DNA from: Centropus unirufus
Lineage: Eukaryota; Chordata; Aves; Cuculiformes; Centropidae
Length of the DNA: 64,000 bases
Assembly: GCA_013397695.1 (NCBI GenBank)
Contig: VYZI01000114.1
Location: 293,658 to 357,657 of the forward strand
Direction: 5' to 3'
Shown one piece after another: positions 25,759 to 37,022 of the stretch. The notes under the pieces are model-generated. The model had not been told where the DNA came from. It made no database searches and saw nothing but the letters and a program-made list of their open reading frames with translations. How positions within the stretch are numbered: position 1 is the first letter of the stretch; each line of letters opens with the position of its first letter. The translations under genes were made by a program, and so were the position numbers.

Positions 25759-28700
25759 ATACTCAGCATTGAACTCTAAATAAATTAGGATTAGTTATGG
25801 GAAAGTTTATAAATTCATTTTGCAAAATTAATGAGAACATATACTTCCAGGAAAAAAAAAAAAACCAGCACTATAAAATACTGCAAATAAAAATAGGATT
25901 CAGTCTTATACTTCATTCACAATGTGGGAATAAGCTGGGGAAATGTGTCAACTGTAACACATTTCAGAGTTATACATATGACAGTAATTGCATGCATTGT
26001 TTTTAAAAACCAAGACTAGAAATTCAATCTAGACTTCCTATTCAACTTGAAATTGTTTCTGAGAATACCAGCTTCATATAACATATTCTCTGCAACATAC
26101 GTTGGTAAGAACTTCATTCTAAAAGTCTGAATAAGACTCATTTCACCTTTCTAAGATTGACATTTCCTTAAGTCAACAATAGCTGTAGAGATGTAAGGAC
26201 ACAATCATAAAGCCATGCTAAAGAAGATATGGAGAGTTGCATCTGACTTAAGACTGCATCAAAGCATAAGACTGACTTATCTAAGGAAACTACATATGTT
26301 TTAAAATAAACTGTGCAAATATTTTTTAGCAAATTTTTTAGATAGATATTCTTTTCCTTAGGAAAAAACCTAACTAGCTCAATGACCATGGGATATACAG
26401 ATATTTCTTTTTCTTCTAAGTGTATCTCCCCTGTTTATTTGACCTTCTGTGGAATAATATAAGTAGGTGGTAATATCTCTACTTATGCTTTTTTACTATT
26501 AATTTTTGTTGTTTCTTTTTAATTTAAAACCAGAAGAAAACAGGAAGATTTTGAATAGGGGAAATAACTATTATTTCACGGCAGCCTTATATTTAGCATC
26601 AATTTTTAATTTGCTCACATTACTTTTTTCTTCCAGTTTTATTGATTTTTTTATTTTTTTCTTCCTCCATTACTTGTTAGTCTTCTTAACCTTACATTAT
26701 TACTCTCTGCATTGCCATATTCTAACTTAGCTTTATTATTTCTTCATTTCTCCACATTACAGGCTTTCACTGAAATTATTCCAACTTTTCAAGAATTGTA
26801 AAAAAAATCTTTTCCTCTCTGTAAGAGATTCCCTTGTTAAATATAAATCTAGTCATTATTCTGGAAAAAAGAAAGGCTCACGCAATGTCTTAAGTTTTAC
26901 CTCTACCACTAACAAAACAAAATTAATTAAACAGTATTATGTAAACAATCAAGTATTAAGCAACCTTAAACAAGAAACTTGAATGCTTTGACTGATTACT
27001 CTGATGCTTCTCCTTTTTATTTCATTATGACTGTGTTATCACTCAAGTGCAGTATGTGGACTGTTTCATTGTAATCAACAAAGTGGAAAACCAAACAAAC
27101 ACAACAAAACAAAATAAATCATTAGTGTTATTTATGGGAAAAATCAAGTCTTACTCTCTCTTAGAAAACCTTTTGTGAGTTTTCCAGCACTTGATGGAAC
27201 ATTTGGAATACACACTCACTCCAGAAATTTTATTGAAATTGACAAAGATATCTACGCACAAACAGAGCCACATAAACAAGTATGGACTAAAAATTTATTT
27301 GACCTCCTTTTTTTTTTCATAAGAATAAAAGTCTAACCACTGTCATCTAAAGAAAACTGTTTTCAATGTATTAACAAAGACAAAGATGCTCAAAGATGCT
27401 GCAATGTTTCTCATTAAGGAAAAAATCCACGAATTAATTGTTGTTTTGTTATTTTAATTCCTGATTTTTTATCTATTTTCTTGGATATAGAAGTATTTTA
27501 TTGCAAGTTTTTTCTTTAAATATAATGAGTATATTCTCATTCCAATTCATTTTTTTAACAAAGTAGTGGAAAATCTTTTTATAAATGGATTAAATCTGCA
27601 GAAACAATTGATCTTCACAATTTCAGTTACAAAACATATCTATAGAAATGGATTATTAATGGTAGAGTCTTACTTCTTGTGGGTGCAAAGTATTTTTGTG
27701 TTTTATTTCAATTCAGATGTGTCACTTAAAGTCCACATACTAAATATTCTCCAGCAGTGCACTTTTACAATGTTAACATGCTTTTTATTGAGTGCTAATG
27801 TGTTGTCTGTGTATGGGTGTTTATCTATTTTACAGATAGTGCTTTCAAACTTTACTGAGAAAATATTTTCCATGGAATTTTGAAGAGTAAAAGTTTTAAT
27901 GACACTGATGTAGTTCTATAATATTATTTCACAACAGGAAGTTCTTCCAGGTTTGTGACAAGAATATTATTATTTGAATAGGACATACAGGCAAACTACA
28001 GGGATTGTTTTTGTAATGCCACTCCTCCTCTCTCTGTTTTTTTTTGTTGTTTTTTTCTTTCTTTCCAGTACCAATATGTAATGAAAGTAGATCAGTGCCT
28101 AATATACATTTTCTGGCAGATGTCAGTGTTAGTTGCCTTGCCAGTGCTCTAAGTTAATAACTTTGTTGAATTGTTCAGGCTAACTTTATATTGTATTCTT
28201 TATATTGTATTTCCATGCTCACTAACTACAGCAGATAGTTTCTCACTACTAGTCTAAATAAATCCAGTCTGAACTCTTATGTTTGAGTCATGATAAAAAA
28301 TAGTATTTGGGGCAAGCACATGAGTGCAGAGCAACTTCATTTTAGGAATAGGCTTGGAAATATTTCTACAATGAGCCGCCTCTTTGACTGTGAAATTTAG
28401 CAGGGTTGAAATTCTTCAGGTCTTCAGAAAGGATATATTTGGGTGACCTCCTTTCTCACGAGTAGGACAAGTTATAAGTTTCTTTGTTGAACTTCTCATG
28501 GCTTCTTCAAGCAAACAAACAAAACACCTGACTGTTCTGCTAAAAGTGACACATTACTTGTCAGTCCAATATCAAAGCACTCATCAAAAGATTCTGTCAG
28601 AGGCAGAGAATGATTTTCTAGAAATACCTGCGATTCTTTCATCTTAAAAAAGTGAAGTAGGATGGATCTATGGCTCTTGGACTCCATAGAGAAATGTGTG

Positions 28701-29869
28701 CTATGAGCTGTTCTATAAGTGAAGCATGTAAATTACTTGCTATCCTTGTTCTGTTAACCTTGAGAAAGAAATGACAAACTGAATACATGCTGGTGCTACC
28801 TTTTCTACTACTCAAGCTTATAATAAATGTCTTGTTTTAGGCAGTATATAGTAATAAAAAATGAGTCTGGAGTTGTAAATGGCTGGGTAATACAGGAAAC
28901 ACAATTCTTCAAATAGTTTGTGTACCTAATTTTCAAATCCTCAGTTATAAAGAATGTTCAAGCACAATGTTGAGCAAAATGACTTAGTTGTTCCAAAGGC
29001 TTTCTGAATGTTTGGCTTTCCACTTCATTGATGAAGTGCATAAAACGAGACAGATTGCAAAGTCTTAAAATGGTCCTTATGAAATAGAGTATGCTCATTC
29101 TTCACATATGCAACATTTTCTTTCTCACCCATAGTACCACTTCAACATGAAATCCCAAAGTGCTAAAGAGCCTGCATGATTTTTTGACAGATTATATTAA
29201 TGTTACAACAGCATGAATTTTGTGATTTATTAGTAAGTAATTAAAATTTTATGAAAATGTGATGTTTATCGTAGTATTGAAATTTCTTTGAAAAAAATTG
29301 ACTTCAAAAGAAATGCTGTCCTAAAAAAGAATTTGAATGAAGAAGCAAAACAAAAGATTAAAAAAAAGGGTGAGAGACTGTGAGAGCTAATGGAAAAAAA
29401 TGTCAGCATTGCTCTGGAATTACATTCTACTCTATACTATATCTCCAACAATACTGAAGTTAAAACTACCAGATATGCATGGTATATAAGATTCAGAAAA
29501 TGAGAAAATGTAAGTTTGGCAGATAATTTGCAGCTAGATGAATGTCAGAAATTACTATTAGAAATGTTTCATTCTAATTATAAAGTACCTGTACGGATAA
29601 CACAAGAAAGTACGTGTAGTGCTGACAGAAAATATTTTTTTTCCTGAATAAAATTTTAAGATTAAAAGTAATAATCATTGTACTTAACCTTTATAGAAAC
29701 TTTATTACCCCTGCTTTAAATTATATTCTTGGATCTCCTGGAATAAAAAATAATTTCACAATTTAGTAGTGATGAGCACTTTGAAGTCCCTTTTACTACC
29801 AAGTTTCTTGTTGGAGTTTCAGTATGGCCTATGTGGAAAATCACTAATGAATACAAATCTGTGGGACTA
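25759..29869. other. AT-rich DNA, no gene seen
   Basis: Over 4 kb with no recognisable element. The longest open frame (27566-27883, 105 codons, plus strand) is hydrophobic and without motif. It contains three T-rich or A/C-rich low-complexity patches (26625-26665, 27091-27120, 28036-28068). Confidence 0.5.
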
Positions 29870-30232
29870 AGCGGAGCTGAAAGTTTTCACTTCTCTACTC
29901 GAGGCCCGAGGTGGGTAGCAAACTTCCCTATAGAGCAGGTCCAGTCTGCATGTCAGGCCTTCTGTTCCCTCCAGAAAGGAGTCCCCTAGGACAGCGACCC
30001 ATCTTTTCTCCTTTACACAAGCCATTTTGATGGAGAGCTTTGTGTGTCTTAGCCTTGGGGATATTTCTAGAATGTGAGATCTGTCACCCATGTAAAGGTT
30101 TGGTTCCACTTACAGAGCTTTGTATATATTGTGCAAGGGAGCCTGGGAGGCTGAGGCTGACAGAGGGCAGATGTACCTGCTGTGCCAGGCAGGAACCTGC
30201 TGCCATTCCCCTCCTTCTCCTGCTGAGATCCA
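29870..30232. other. GC-richer left flank of a tandem array, unknown
   Basis: Composition changes sharply from AT-rich to about half GC at about 29870. Sequence such as CTCGAGGCCCGAGG and CCCCTAGGACAGCGACCC does not recur in the neighbouring repeat units. It may belong to the same inserted element as the array. The minus-strand open frame of the array ends here at 30084. Confidence 0.45.
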
Positions 30233-31208
30233 CCCAGCTGCTTTCACCCCATGCCGTGGGGATGCTCCATTCTAGCTCCATGGAGCTACATCTCTCTGCT
30301 TCCACTGCTATGTATTTGTCCTTCTCATCCCCAACTTTCTCCATGTTTGACCTGTGGAAGGGGTTCCTGTGGGACATCTCCATCTCCACAAGGCTCTGTG
30401 TCCTGCTCTCACCATTCACAGGGACATCCATTTCTGGCAGCAAATCCAGAGGGGGCTGCTTTCCAAAGACCAGCTGAGGCTTAGCCGTCACCCCCTCATC
30501 AGTCTTAGAGGTAGCAGTGGGTTTTGTGTAGATGATCACAGTCACCAACTTCCTGACACTACAGAGCCCTGGGAAAGAATTGTGGAGGACCAGGGAGCTA
30601 CTTCTCTCTGCTAACATGGACATGTCTTTGTCCTTCTCCTCATCCACAGCATGTTTGCCTTGTACATGGGGCTGCTGGAAGGCATCTCCATGTCAACAAG
30701 GTTTGGTTCTCTCGTTTGATAATCCAGAGTGCTCTTCCTGGGCTCCCAGGAACAGTTCTAGAGCAGGGTGCTTGCCAAGGACAGGCTTTGGCTTAGCCCT
30801 CAGTCCCTCATCAGTCTTGGTGGTAGAGGTGGTTTCAATGCAGATTGTCACCATCAACACCTTCCTGATGGGATAGCGCCCTGGGAAGGAGTTGCTGAGG
30901 AGCAGAGGAGATGAGCTGCTCCCCAACAGAGAGGTGTGGAATATGTCCACAGGGTCTTGGAAGATTGGTGGGAACTCAAATAGCAGCAGAGCACCACAAC
31001 ATATCAAGCAATCCTTTAGGCAGCAGGAATGCTTTTTGGAGCCCTCCTGCCGGCACCATCCTACCATGAAGAGCCCTTGGTCTGTATGGTCAACCACACT
31101 GTCTGTGGTCACTGCCTTATGGGGGCCTGTCTCTGCCAGGGTTCTTGTTCCCAGAGTATCAGGGATACTCCTGCCTGGGTTCAAGATGATCCTCCTGCCA
31201 AGATTCAC
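30084..31208 (-). pseudogene. Unassigned minus-strand reading frame across two repeat copies, one in-frame stop
   Basis: Reading leftward from 31208, the same frame stays open to 30084, about 375 codons, broken only by one TGA at 30693-30695. It covers modules C and B of copy 2, then A, B and A of copies 2 and 1. Because those copies are 312 bases apart (exactly 104 codons) the frame repeats. Related peptide blocks occur twice: SNSFPGRYPIRKVL then HNSFPGLCSVRKLV, followed each time by a short hydrophobic stretch and a TKTDEG block. A cysteine-rich patch (SCCLKDCLICC) lies in module C. No signal peptide, clear transmembrane segment or known domain was recognised. GC-rich sequence favours long chance frames, and overlapping plus-strand frames are also long (174 codons at 30892-31416). 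A decayed gene, a repeat-encoded protein, or no gene at all remain possible. Confidence 0.35.
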
Positions 31209-31752
31209 TCAGCTGCTCTGGCCCATGTCCATGGGGCTGCTCCTTTTCAGCTCCCTTGAGCTGTCTCTCCCTGCAACCATACACCCTGTCATTGTCTTTG
31301 TCCACATCCATAGTCTTCTCCATGTCTACCCTCTGTGCACAGATGTCAGGACATCCCCATATCCACAGGGCTCTGCATCCAGAGCCAGTCATCCACAGAC
31401 ATCAACTCCAGCTTAGCCATCGGCTCCTCTAAATTCTCAGGTATAGAAGTGGATTTCATGTAGATTATCACTGTCACCACCTTCCAGACGCATTGGCACC
31501 TTGGGAAAGAGTTGTCAAGGACCAGGGAAGACCCCTGAGAAGTCTGTGTGGTATTCACAGCATCCTGGGAGATTGGTTGGGGCTGGGAAAATAGCAGAGC
31601 AGAGTGGCATCTCCAGAAATCCTTCAGGGAGCAGGACACATTTTGCAGCCGTCCTGCAGACAGTTCTACCATGCAGAGCCCTGGGTCTGCTTGGTCACTT
31701 GCCATGCCTGTGGACACCAAATGCTGGGGACCCATCTCTGCCGCAGTCCTCA
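30233..31752. repeat. Three partial tandem copies of an unrecognised GC-rich unit
   Basis: Aligning by eye shows modules A, B and C in the order A-B, A-B-C, A-B-C. Module B anchors: 'tgtagatgatcacagtcacc' at 30527, 'gcagattgtcaccatcaac' at 30840, 'tgtagattatcactgtcacc' at 31459. A second B anchor ('gggaaagaattgt' type) is at 30571, 30883 and 31503. Module C anchors: 'agattggtgggaactc' at 30962 and 'agattggttggggctg' at 31570, with 'atccttyagg' at 31011 and 31619. The spacing is 312 bases between copies 1 and 2, where module C is absent, and about 608-620 bases between copies 2 and 3. Copies differ at many positions, so the duplication is not recent. The unit does not look like CR1 or like the LTRs in this window. 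Its biological identity is unknown to me. Confidence 0.8.
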
Positions 31753-31783
31753 CTACAAGAAGGATATTGACGTGCTGGAGCAC
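31346..31783 (-). pseudogene. Third-copy counterpart of the unassigned minus-strand frame
   Basis: A 145-codon minus-strand frame covering modules C and B of the third repeat copy. It carries counterparts of the blocks in the neighbouring frame: a CSLKDFWRC patch for the cysteine-rich region, DNSFPRCQCVWKVVTVIIY for the module B block, and two N-glycosylation-type triplets (NVS, NTT). It is out of frame with 30084-31208. Module A of this copy is read in yet another frame (31159-31392), so at least two frameshifts separate it from the rest. Its first codons run into the adjacent CR1 (31753 onward), so the start codon is not a natural one. Confidence 0.3.
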
Positions 31784-31974
31784 GTCCAGAGAGGAACATA
31801 GCTGGTGAAGGAGCTGGAGAACAAGTCTTATGAGGAGTCGCTAATGGAACTGGGGTTGTATAGCCTAGAGAATAGAAGGCTGAGGGGAAACCTTATCCCT
31901 ACCTACAACTACCTGAAAGGAGGTTGTAGAGAGGTGGGTGCTGGTCTCTTCTCCCAAGTGACAGGTGATAGGAT
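31753..31974 (+). mobile_element. CR1 fragment running into a sequence gap
   Basis: Begins abruptly at the edge of the array with AAGAAGGATATTGACGTGCT. It continues with CGTCCAGAGAGGAAC, TATGAGGAGTCGCTAATGGAA, AGCCTAGAGAATAGAAGGCTG and CTACCTGAAAGGAGGTTGTA, which is the late ORF2 region of CR1. It is cut by the N run. The missing CR1 3' end would fit in the gap, since unrelated AT-rich sequence follows on the far side. Confidence 0.88.
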
Positions 31975-32649
31975 NNNNNNNNNNNNNNNNNNNNNNNNNN
32001 NNNNNNNNNNNNNNNNNNNNNNNNNNNNNNNNNNNNNNNNNNNNNNNNNNNNNNNNNNNNNNNNNNNNNNNNNNNNNNNNNNNNNNNNNNNNNNNNNNNN
32101 NNNNNNNNNNNNNNNNNNNNNNNNNNNNNNNNNNNNNNNNNNNNNNNNNNNNNNNNNNNNNNNNNNNNNNNNNNNNNNNNNNNNNNNNNNNNNNNNNNNN
32201 NNNNNNNNNNNNNNNNNNNNNNNNNNNNNNNNNNNNNNNNNNNNNNNNNNNNNNNNNNNNNNNNNNNNNNNNNNNNNNNNNNNNNNNNNNNNNNNNNNNN
32301 NNNNNNNNNNNNNNNNNNNNNNNNNNNNNNNNNNNNNNNNNNNNNNNNNNNNNNNNNNNNNNNNNNNNNNNNNNNNNNNNNNNNNNNNNNNNNNNNNNNN
32401 NNNNNNNNNNNNNNNNNNNNNNNNNNNNNNNNNNNNNNNNNNNNNNNNNNNNNNNNNNNNNNNNNNNNNNNNNNNNNNNNNNNNNNNNNNNNNNNNNNNN
32501 NNNNNNNNNNNNNNNNNNNNNNNNNNNNNNNNNNNNNNNNNNNNNNNNNNNNNNNNNNNNNNNNNNNNNNNNNNNNNNNNNNNNNNNNNNNNNNNNNNNN
32601 NNNNNNNNNNNNNNNNNNNNNNNNNNNNNNNNNNNNNNNNNNNNNNNNN
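31975..32649. other. Assembly gap (675 N)
   Basis: Run of N placed immediately after a GC-rich tandem array and a CR1. Frames drawn across it are meaningless. Confidence 0.99.
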
Positions 32650-34036
32650 TAAGATAAAATATTTTTAAATTGCTGAAAAATAATCATTGTATACCTTTTA
32701 GAAGAAAAACATTACAAATATTGGGTTAAAATAATGGGGAAACAGAATGCCGGTGAAAACCATGGAGTCTGCTATAACTGAGAAAAATAGAAAAAAATAT
32801 TTTCTAAGACAGAAACTGAGGTAAATGACTTTCTGGCATCAATTCATATAATTTTATACATCTGTGATTCCTTACTCCACAAATTAGATGGTTTCTCCTA
32901 GTAACATAAGAAAAGGTATGAAAAATAACACACAGAATTCAGTGATTTTGCCCCCTGATTCAACATAGTAGGCAGTGTAACTGTTAGTAATCAAAACAAA
33001 TCTAAGCTCCTGAGAGGAGGGGAAAAATCGTTTCGCCTTGAAACACTTCTAATAACTTCTCCGTCAGTATTTTTCTCGTAGACAGTAGGTGTACAATAGC
33101 CTGCTGTTAACAACCTTTCAGTTATAGAATCAACCCAAGAAAACATTCTTTTCATTCAACTCCACTGCAGTAGTTCAATGTAACATTGAAATATTCAGCC
33201 CAAAACAGTGAAGGGGCCTAGCTTAAGAAAACATAACAAGCAGTCATTACAACTGCCTTAAAAATCTATATTTGTTGTGAAAAACAGTTCATATAATCAC
33301 TAAAGAAGGAAATGGGTAGGTCATAAACTCAACTATCATTAAGTTACTTACTAAAGAACACAGCAGGCAAGTCCATGAAGGGAACACAAACAAATACTGC
33401 TTATTCCCCTGCTCACCAATCTATGAAGAAAATAATTCTGCTTCTTTAAGTCAAACTAGAAACAAAAAATAAAGAAAACCATAGCTCTTTTTCTACCTCT
33501 TCATCCTGGAAAATAAAATGTCACTTTTTGCATAAGTGGAGTCAGGATCATAAAACTATGGTGTCATGTGGATTTTCAGTAATCACTTTTTGCCCAAGAC
33601 ATTTGGTAATGCTCTGTACTGGTTCCAACTGGCTCAGTCTAACAGAAGAGGCTTCTCAATAATCCAGTGAAATTCTGCATGAGAAGTTCAGTACTAGGAA
33701 ATGCAATCTTCAATATCATACTTCAAAATCAGTTCTTTTTCAGTAAATTATGAGAGAGCTAAAATTTCAAAATTTGACTGAGAGAATGTGAAATAAGTTG
33801 ACGGCATCTGAAATGAAAAAAGACTAGTGCTTAAAACATTAGTGGGAATAGCAACTCAGTGAAAAAAGACAATGATAAGAGTCAACAAGGGTGCAGATGA
33901 ACATGCCAAAATCCTCAAACAACAGAGTGGCAACCAGAGAAAAAATGTGGGGAATAAGTCCTCTGAGCTTCATTCATTCTCTAAATGACAAAAGATCAGC
34001 ATTTCCTTCAACTCAGTTGAAGTTCCTCTCACTACA

Positions 34037-34093
34037 GTAGCAGTACTAGCAGTGGTAGTAGCAGCACTAGCAGTGGTAGTAGCAGCATTAGTA
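34037..34093. repeat. 21-base minisatellite, about 2.7 units
   Basis: Units start GTAGCAGTACTAGCAGTGGTA-type at 34037, 34058 and 34079 (the last partial), differing at one or two bases. The unit is itself built from AGC/AGT triplets and shares the word AGTAGCAGTACTAG with the microsatellite at 24046. Confidence 0.9.
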
Positions 34094-34843
34094 TGTTTGT
34101 ATATTATATGTAGGCTATAATAATGCTACCTATTTTGAGGTTGAAAATGTCAACATATTTCTTGGACTAACAATCCATTTATTGAGAGGTTAATAATTTA
34201 ACCTTTTGGACACAATATCAGAAGTCAAATACTGAATGTTCATTACTTGATTACCTTTTGTTATTGCACAGTGGAGAGGGAAGAAGGGGAGGTTATTAAA
34301 GAAATAAGCCTCTGTAACAATAAGAATCAGAAAAAAAACCAAAAAACAACAAACCCTGGAGCAAACGGAATCATGAATAATAAACTGAAATGGCTGATGA
34401 AATCATTCTCATTTTCAAAACGAGAACTTTCCTGAAATCTATCTGAACTGATGAAAAAAAGATTTTGGGGAATTTATATCCTTTTCGAAGTTTTATATAA
34501 AAACATAATGTAAGGACAATACAGTAATATTATTTTAAAAAATGCAATTAGTAACTGCATTATTATACCATGAAGCCTCATAGAATATGTAATTCTGTTA
34601 CTTAAATTGATCAAAGACTTAGACCACTCATAGTCTAGAGTTATTTTCTTGGTAGCAGGGAATAATCACCCCACTAAAGTCAACAGTATCTTTGCTATTC
34701 CTTTCATGTACAGCAGGAATTCTCTTACAATCTTTTAGAGCTTTGCCAAGTTCTTTTGCATGAATATTATCTCACCAACCAGACCAAATTCTGGTTTAGA
34801 GTTGTTTTAATTTTAAAATTTTCTTGTTTGCAGAAAGAGCTCC

Positions 34844-34857
34844 TTTTTTTTTTTTTT
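34844..34857. repeat. Poly-T run
   Basis: Fourteen T in a row. Confidence 0.85.
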
Positions 34858-36998
34858 CCTTCTTTCAGGTCAGAAACATATTTCATTGGATACAACACAT
34901 CCTAGGTTTGATATATTGCACACAATACAGGAATTAAATCACTTCAACCTTGGAAATTAATGTTACTCTTTTGAAGGTGGTAGAGTCAGTGTTAAACCCA
35001 ATGTTAGTTCAAACTCAGTGAGTTCTGCAACAATTATGTCCACCTTGCAAAATCATAGTGGCTATAGTTTTCTCTTCTTGAATGTTTACCTTTAAAAAAG
35101 CATATGTTTACTTCCAAAGCAAATTTTACTTTTTTCTTCTATCTTTTTTTTAAATAACTTTTCTATTTTTTGTCCCCCACAGATTTCTTAAGGATGAGGA
35201 AAAAAAAGCTTCTGAAACAAAGATATCTGCCAAAAGAAACCCCACAAAAATCCAGAACTTACTTCCATTCATCAGATCAGCAGCTCACCAAGTTCAAAAT
35301 TATGCTTCACATAAAACAGAATCTGAATTAGTTTATGAAAAAGTTAAAATAAACTAATGACTGTGAGAAGTATCATCTTATACTGAAATCTTATTTTTGT
35401 GAACTTTGAAATACTGCTTGAAATATGTTTTTACAGATTGAATTTTCATAGTTTTTTTCTAGAAATGTAGAAATTATATATTATGTGTCATGCAATTTCA
35501 TCCAGTTTTAAAAACTACTGTATTTAGAATTTGACAGATATCATATGCTAGGATAAGGAATTCCATACATTAACTCTGTATGTTGTCTTTCATCAATTCA
35601 ATGTTCTTTCATATATTTACATTGAGTGACATAGCAACAAAATGAAAAAAGCCTAGTGTATCCTTGTTCATAACAATATATGTTAAATACTCTGTTTATC
35701 TAAAACACAAGTTAACTTTTCATTGATGGCTACAATTATCTTCAGCTCAAAAATATGTCTGAGTAGCTAAACTTATTTCTATCACAGATCTTCTTGCTTT
35801 TGGTGTTCATATAAGACCTACATGTCTCTGACATATCTAGCTCACCTTTTTCAGCACAGATTTTCTAATCTTCTTCAGCCCTGTGATCTCAAATTCACAT
35901 TGTCTAATGAGAACAAAGAAAATACATGCATTTACCCCTAACGTATATGATGGATCCAAAAGAAGAGGAGGAAAGGGAGGGGAAAAAACTTTCCCAAAGC
36001 CCCAAAGACCTTTCATTACTATATTTTGTGAATAATCAGAGATGGACAGAGCCAGAATCTCCTATTTGTAAGTTATACCAGATACATTTCACAAACTTTC
36101 CTGTTTCTGATATCCATGCATTGATTTGTCCTTGTAGTTACTTGGTTCTTTGAAGCAGATGCTTAGGTAATGTCTAAATTGCATTATTATTTCAGAGATA
36201 ATATTTTCCCTTTTTTTTTGGCTTAAGCTTTGAATAGAGCATTGGAGTTGTATTGGATTTTCCCAATTAACCAATGTACCTTGAAGAAATAATTATTTTC
36301 TCTTGTTTTTATGATTTAGGAGGAGAGGGGGCTGTTTGTTTAAGTACATGTATCCCATGAGTCCATTTTAATGTGTAGAATTTACTCAAAAAATAATAAT
36401 ATGAATTCCCTTTTTATTCCTACTATAGACCACAAGTATATGGAGATTTCATTTCTCTAGGTACTGGATAATGATTATCATTACTTAATAGCAACAATAA
36501 TCTCTTTTATACCAAAGAGACTGAAAAGATCTTTTTAATTTTCTTGTCTATTTTTTCAAATCTAAATAAAGAGTCACAGTATAATTTTTTGTATTATTAT
36601 TTCCTAGGGGCTGCTAGATACTATTCTACAATGATTACTACTATTTAGTGCTGTAACTCCAGTTACCGTAACTCTAGGCAGCAATCTCTCTGGATTAGCC
36701 AGGGCTAACTGATTTAGGACTTCCCTTGGGCATCTTCACTTCCCTTGGGCTATTTTAGCAAACAGCTAAAAGGGTAGAGAAAATAGATTAAGGGTTTGAA
36801 AAATGTCTCTTCAGAACTCTGTTATATTCTGACATTCATTCAGTTTGGATTTGAGTTACTGTCATCACTTATTTAAAGCTAATGGATTGTTCTAAAAACT
36901 AAGGACACAAAATCCAGACCACCAATTTTATATACCATCACAAGGGTTGCGTAATATTTTTAAAACTCTGGTCCAAGAGAGCAGCCCAGATAGAAAGT

Positions 36999-37022
36999 CT
37001 AAATTAGGTTCTCCTAATTTAG
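36999..37022. repeat. Perfect 10-base-stem hairpin
   Basis: CTAAATTAGG, loop TTCT, CCTAATTTAG. The word AGTCTAAATT recurs 40 bases downstream. No T-run or promoter context gives it a function. Confidence 0.85.

Noticed and set aside
30251..31808. Plus-strand open frames in the GC-rich array
   Set aside because: Long but overlapping in several frames, no known domain; explained by low stop-codon density. The minus-strand frame is more continuous and was reported instead, with low confidence.
31805..32687. Long frames across 31805-32687 on both strands
   Set aside because: They consist mostly of N from the assembly gap; only CR1 sequence flanks on the left.
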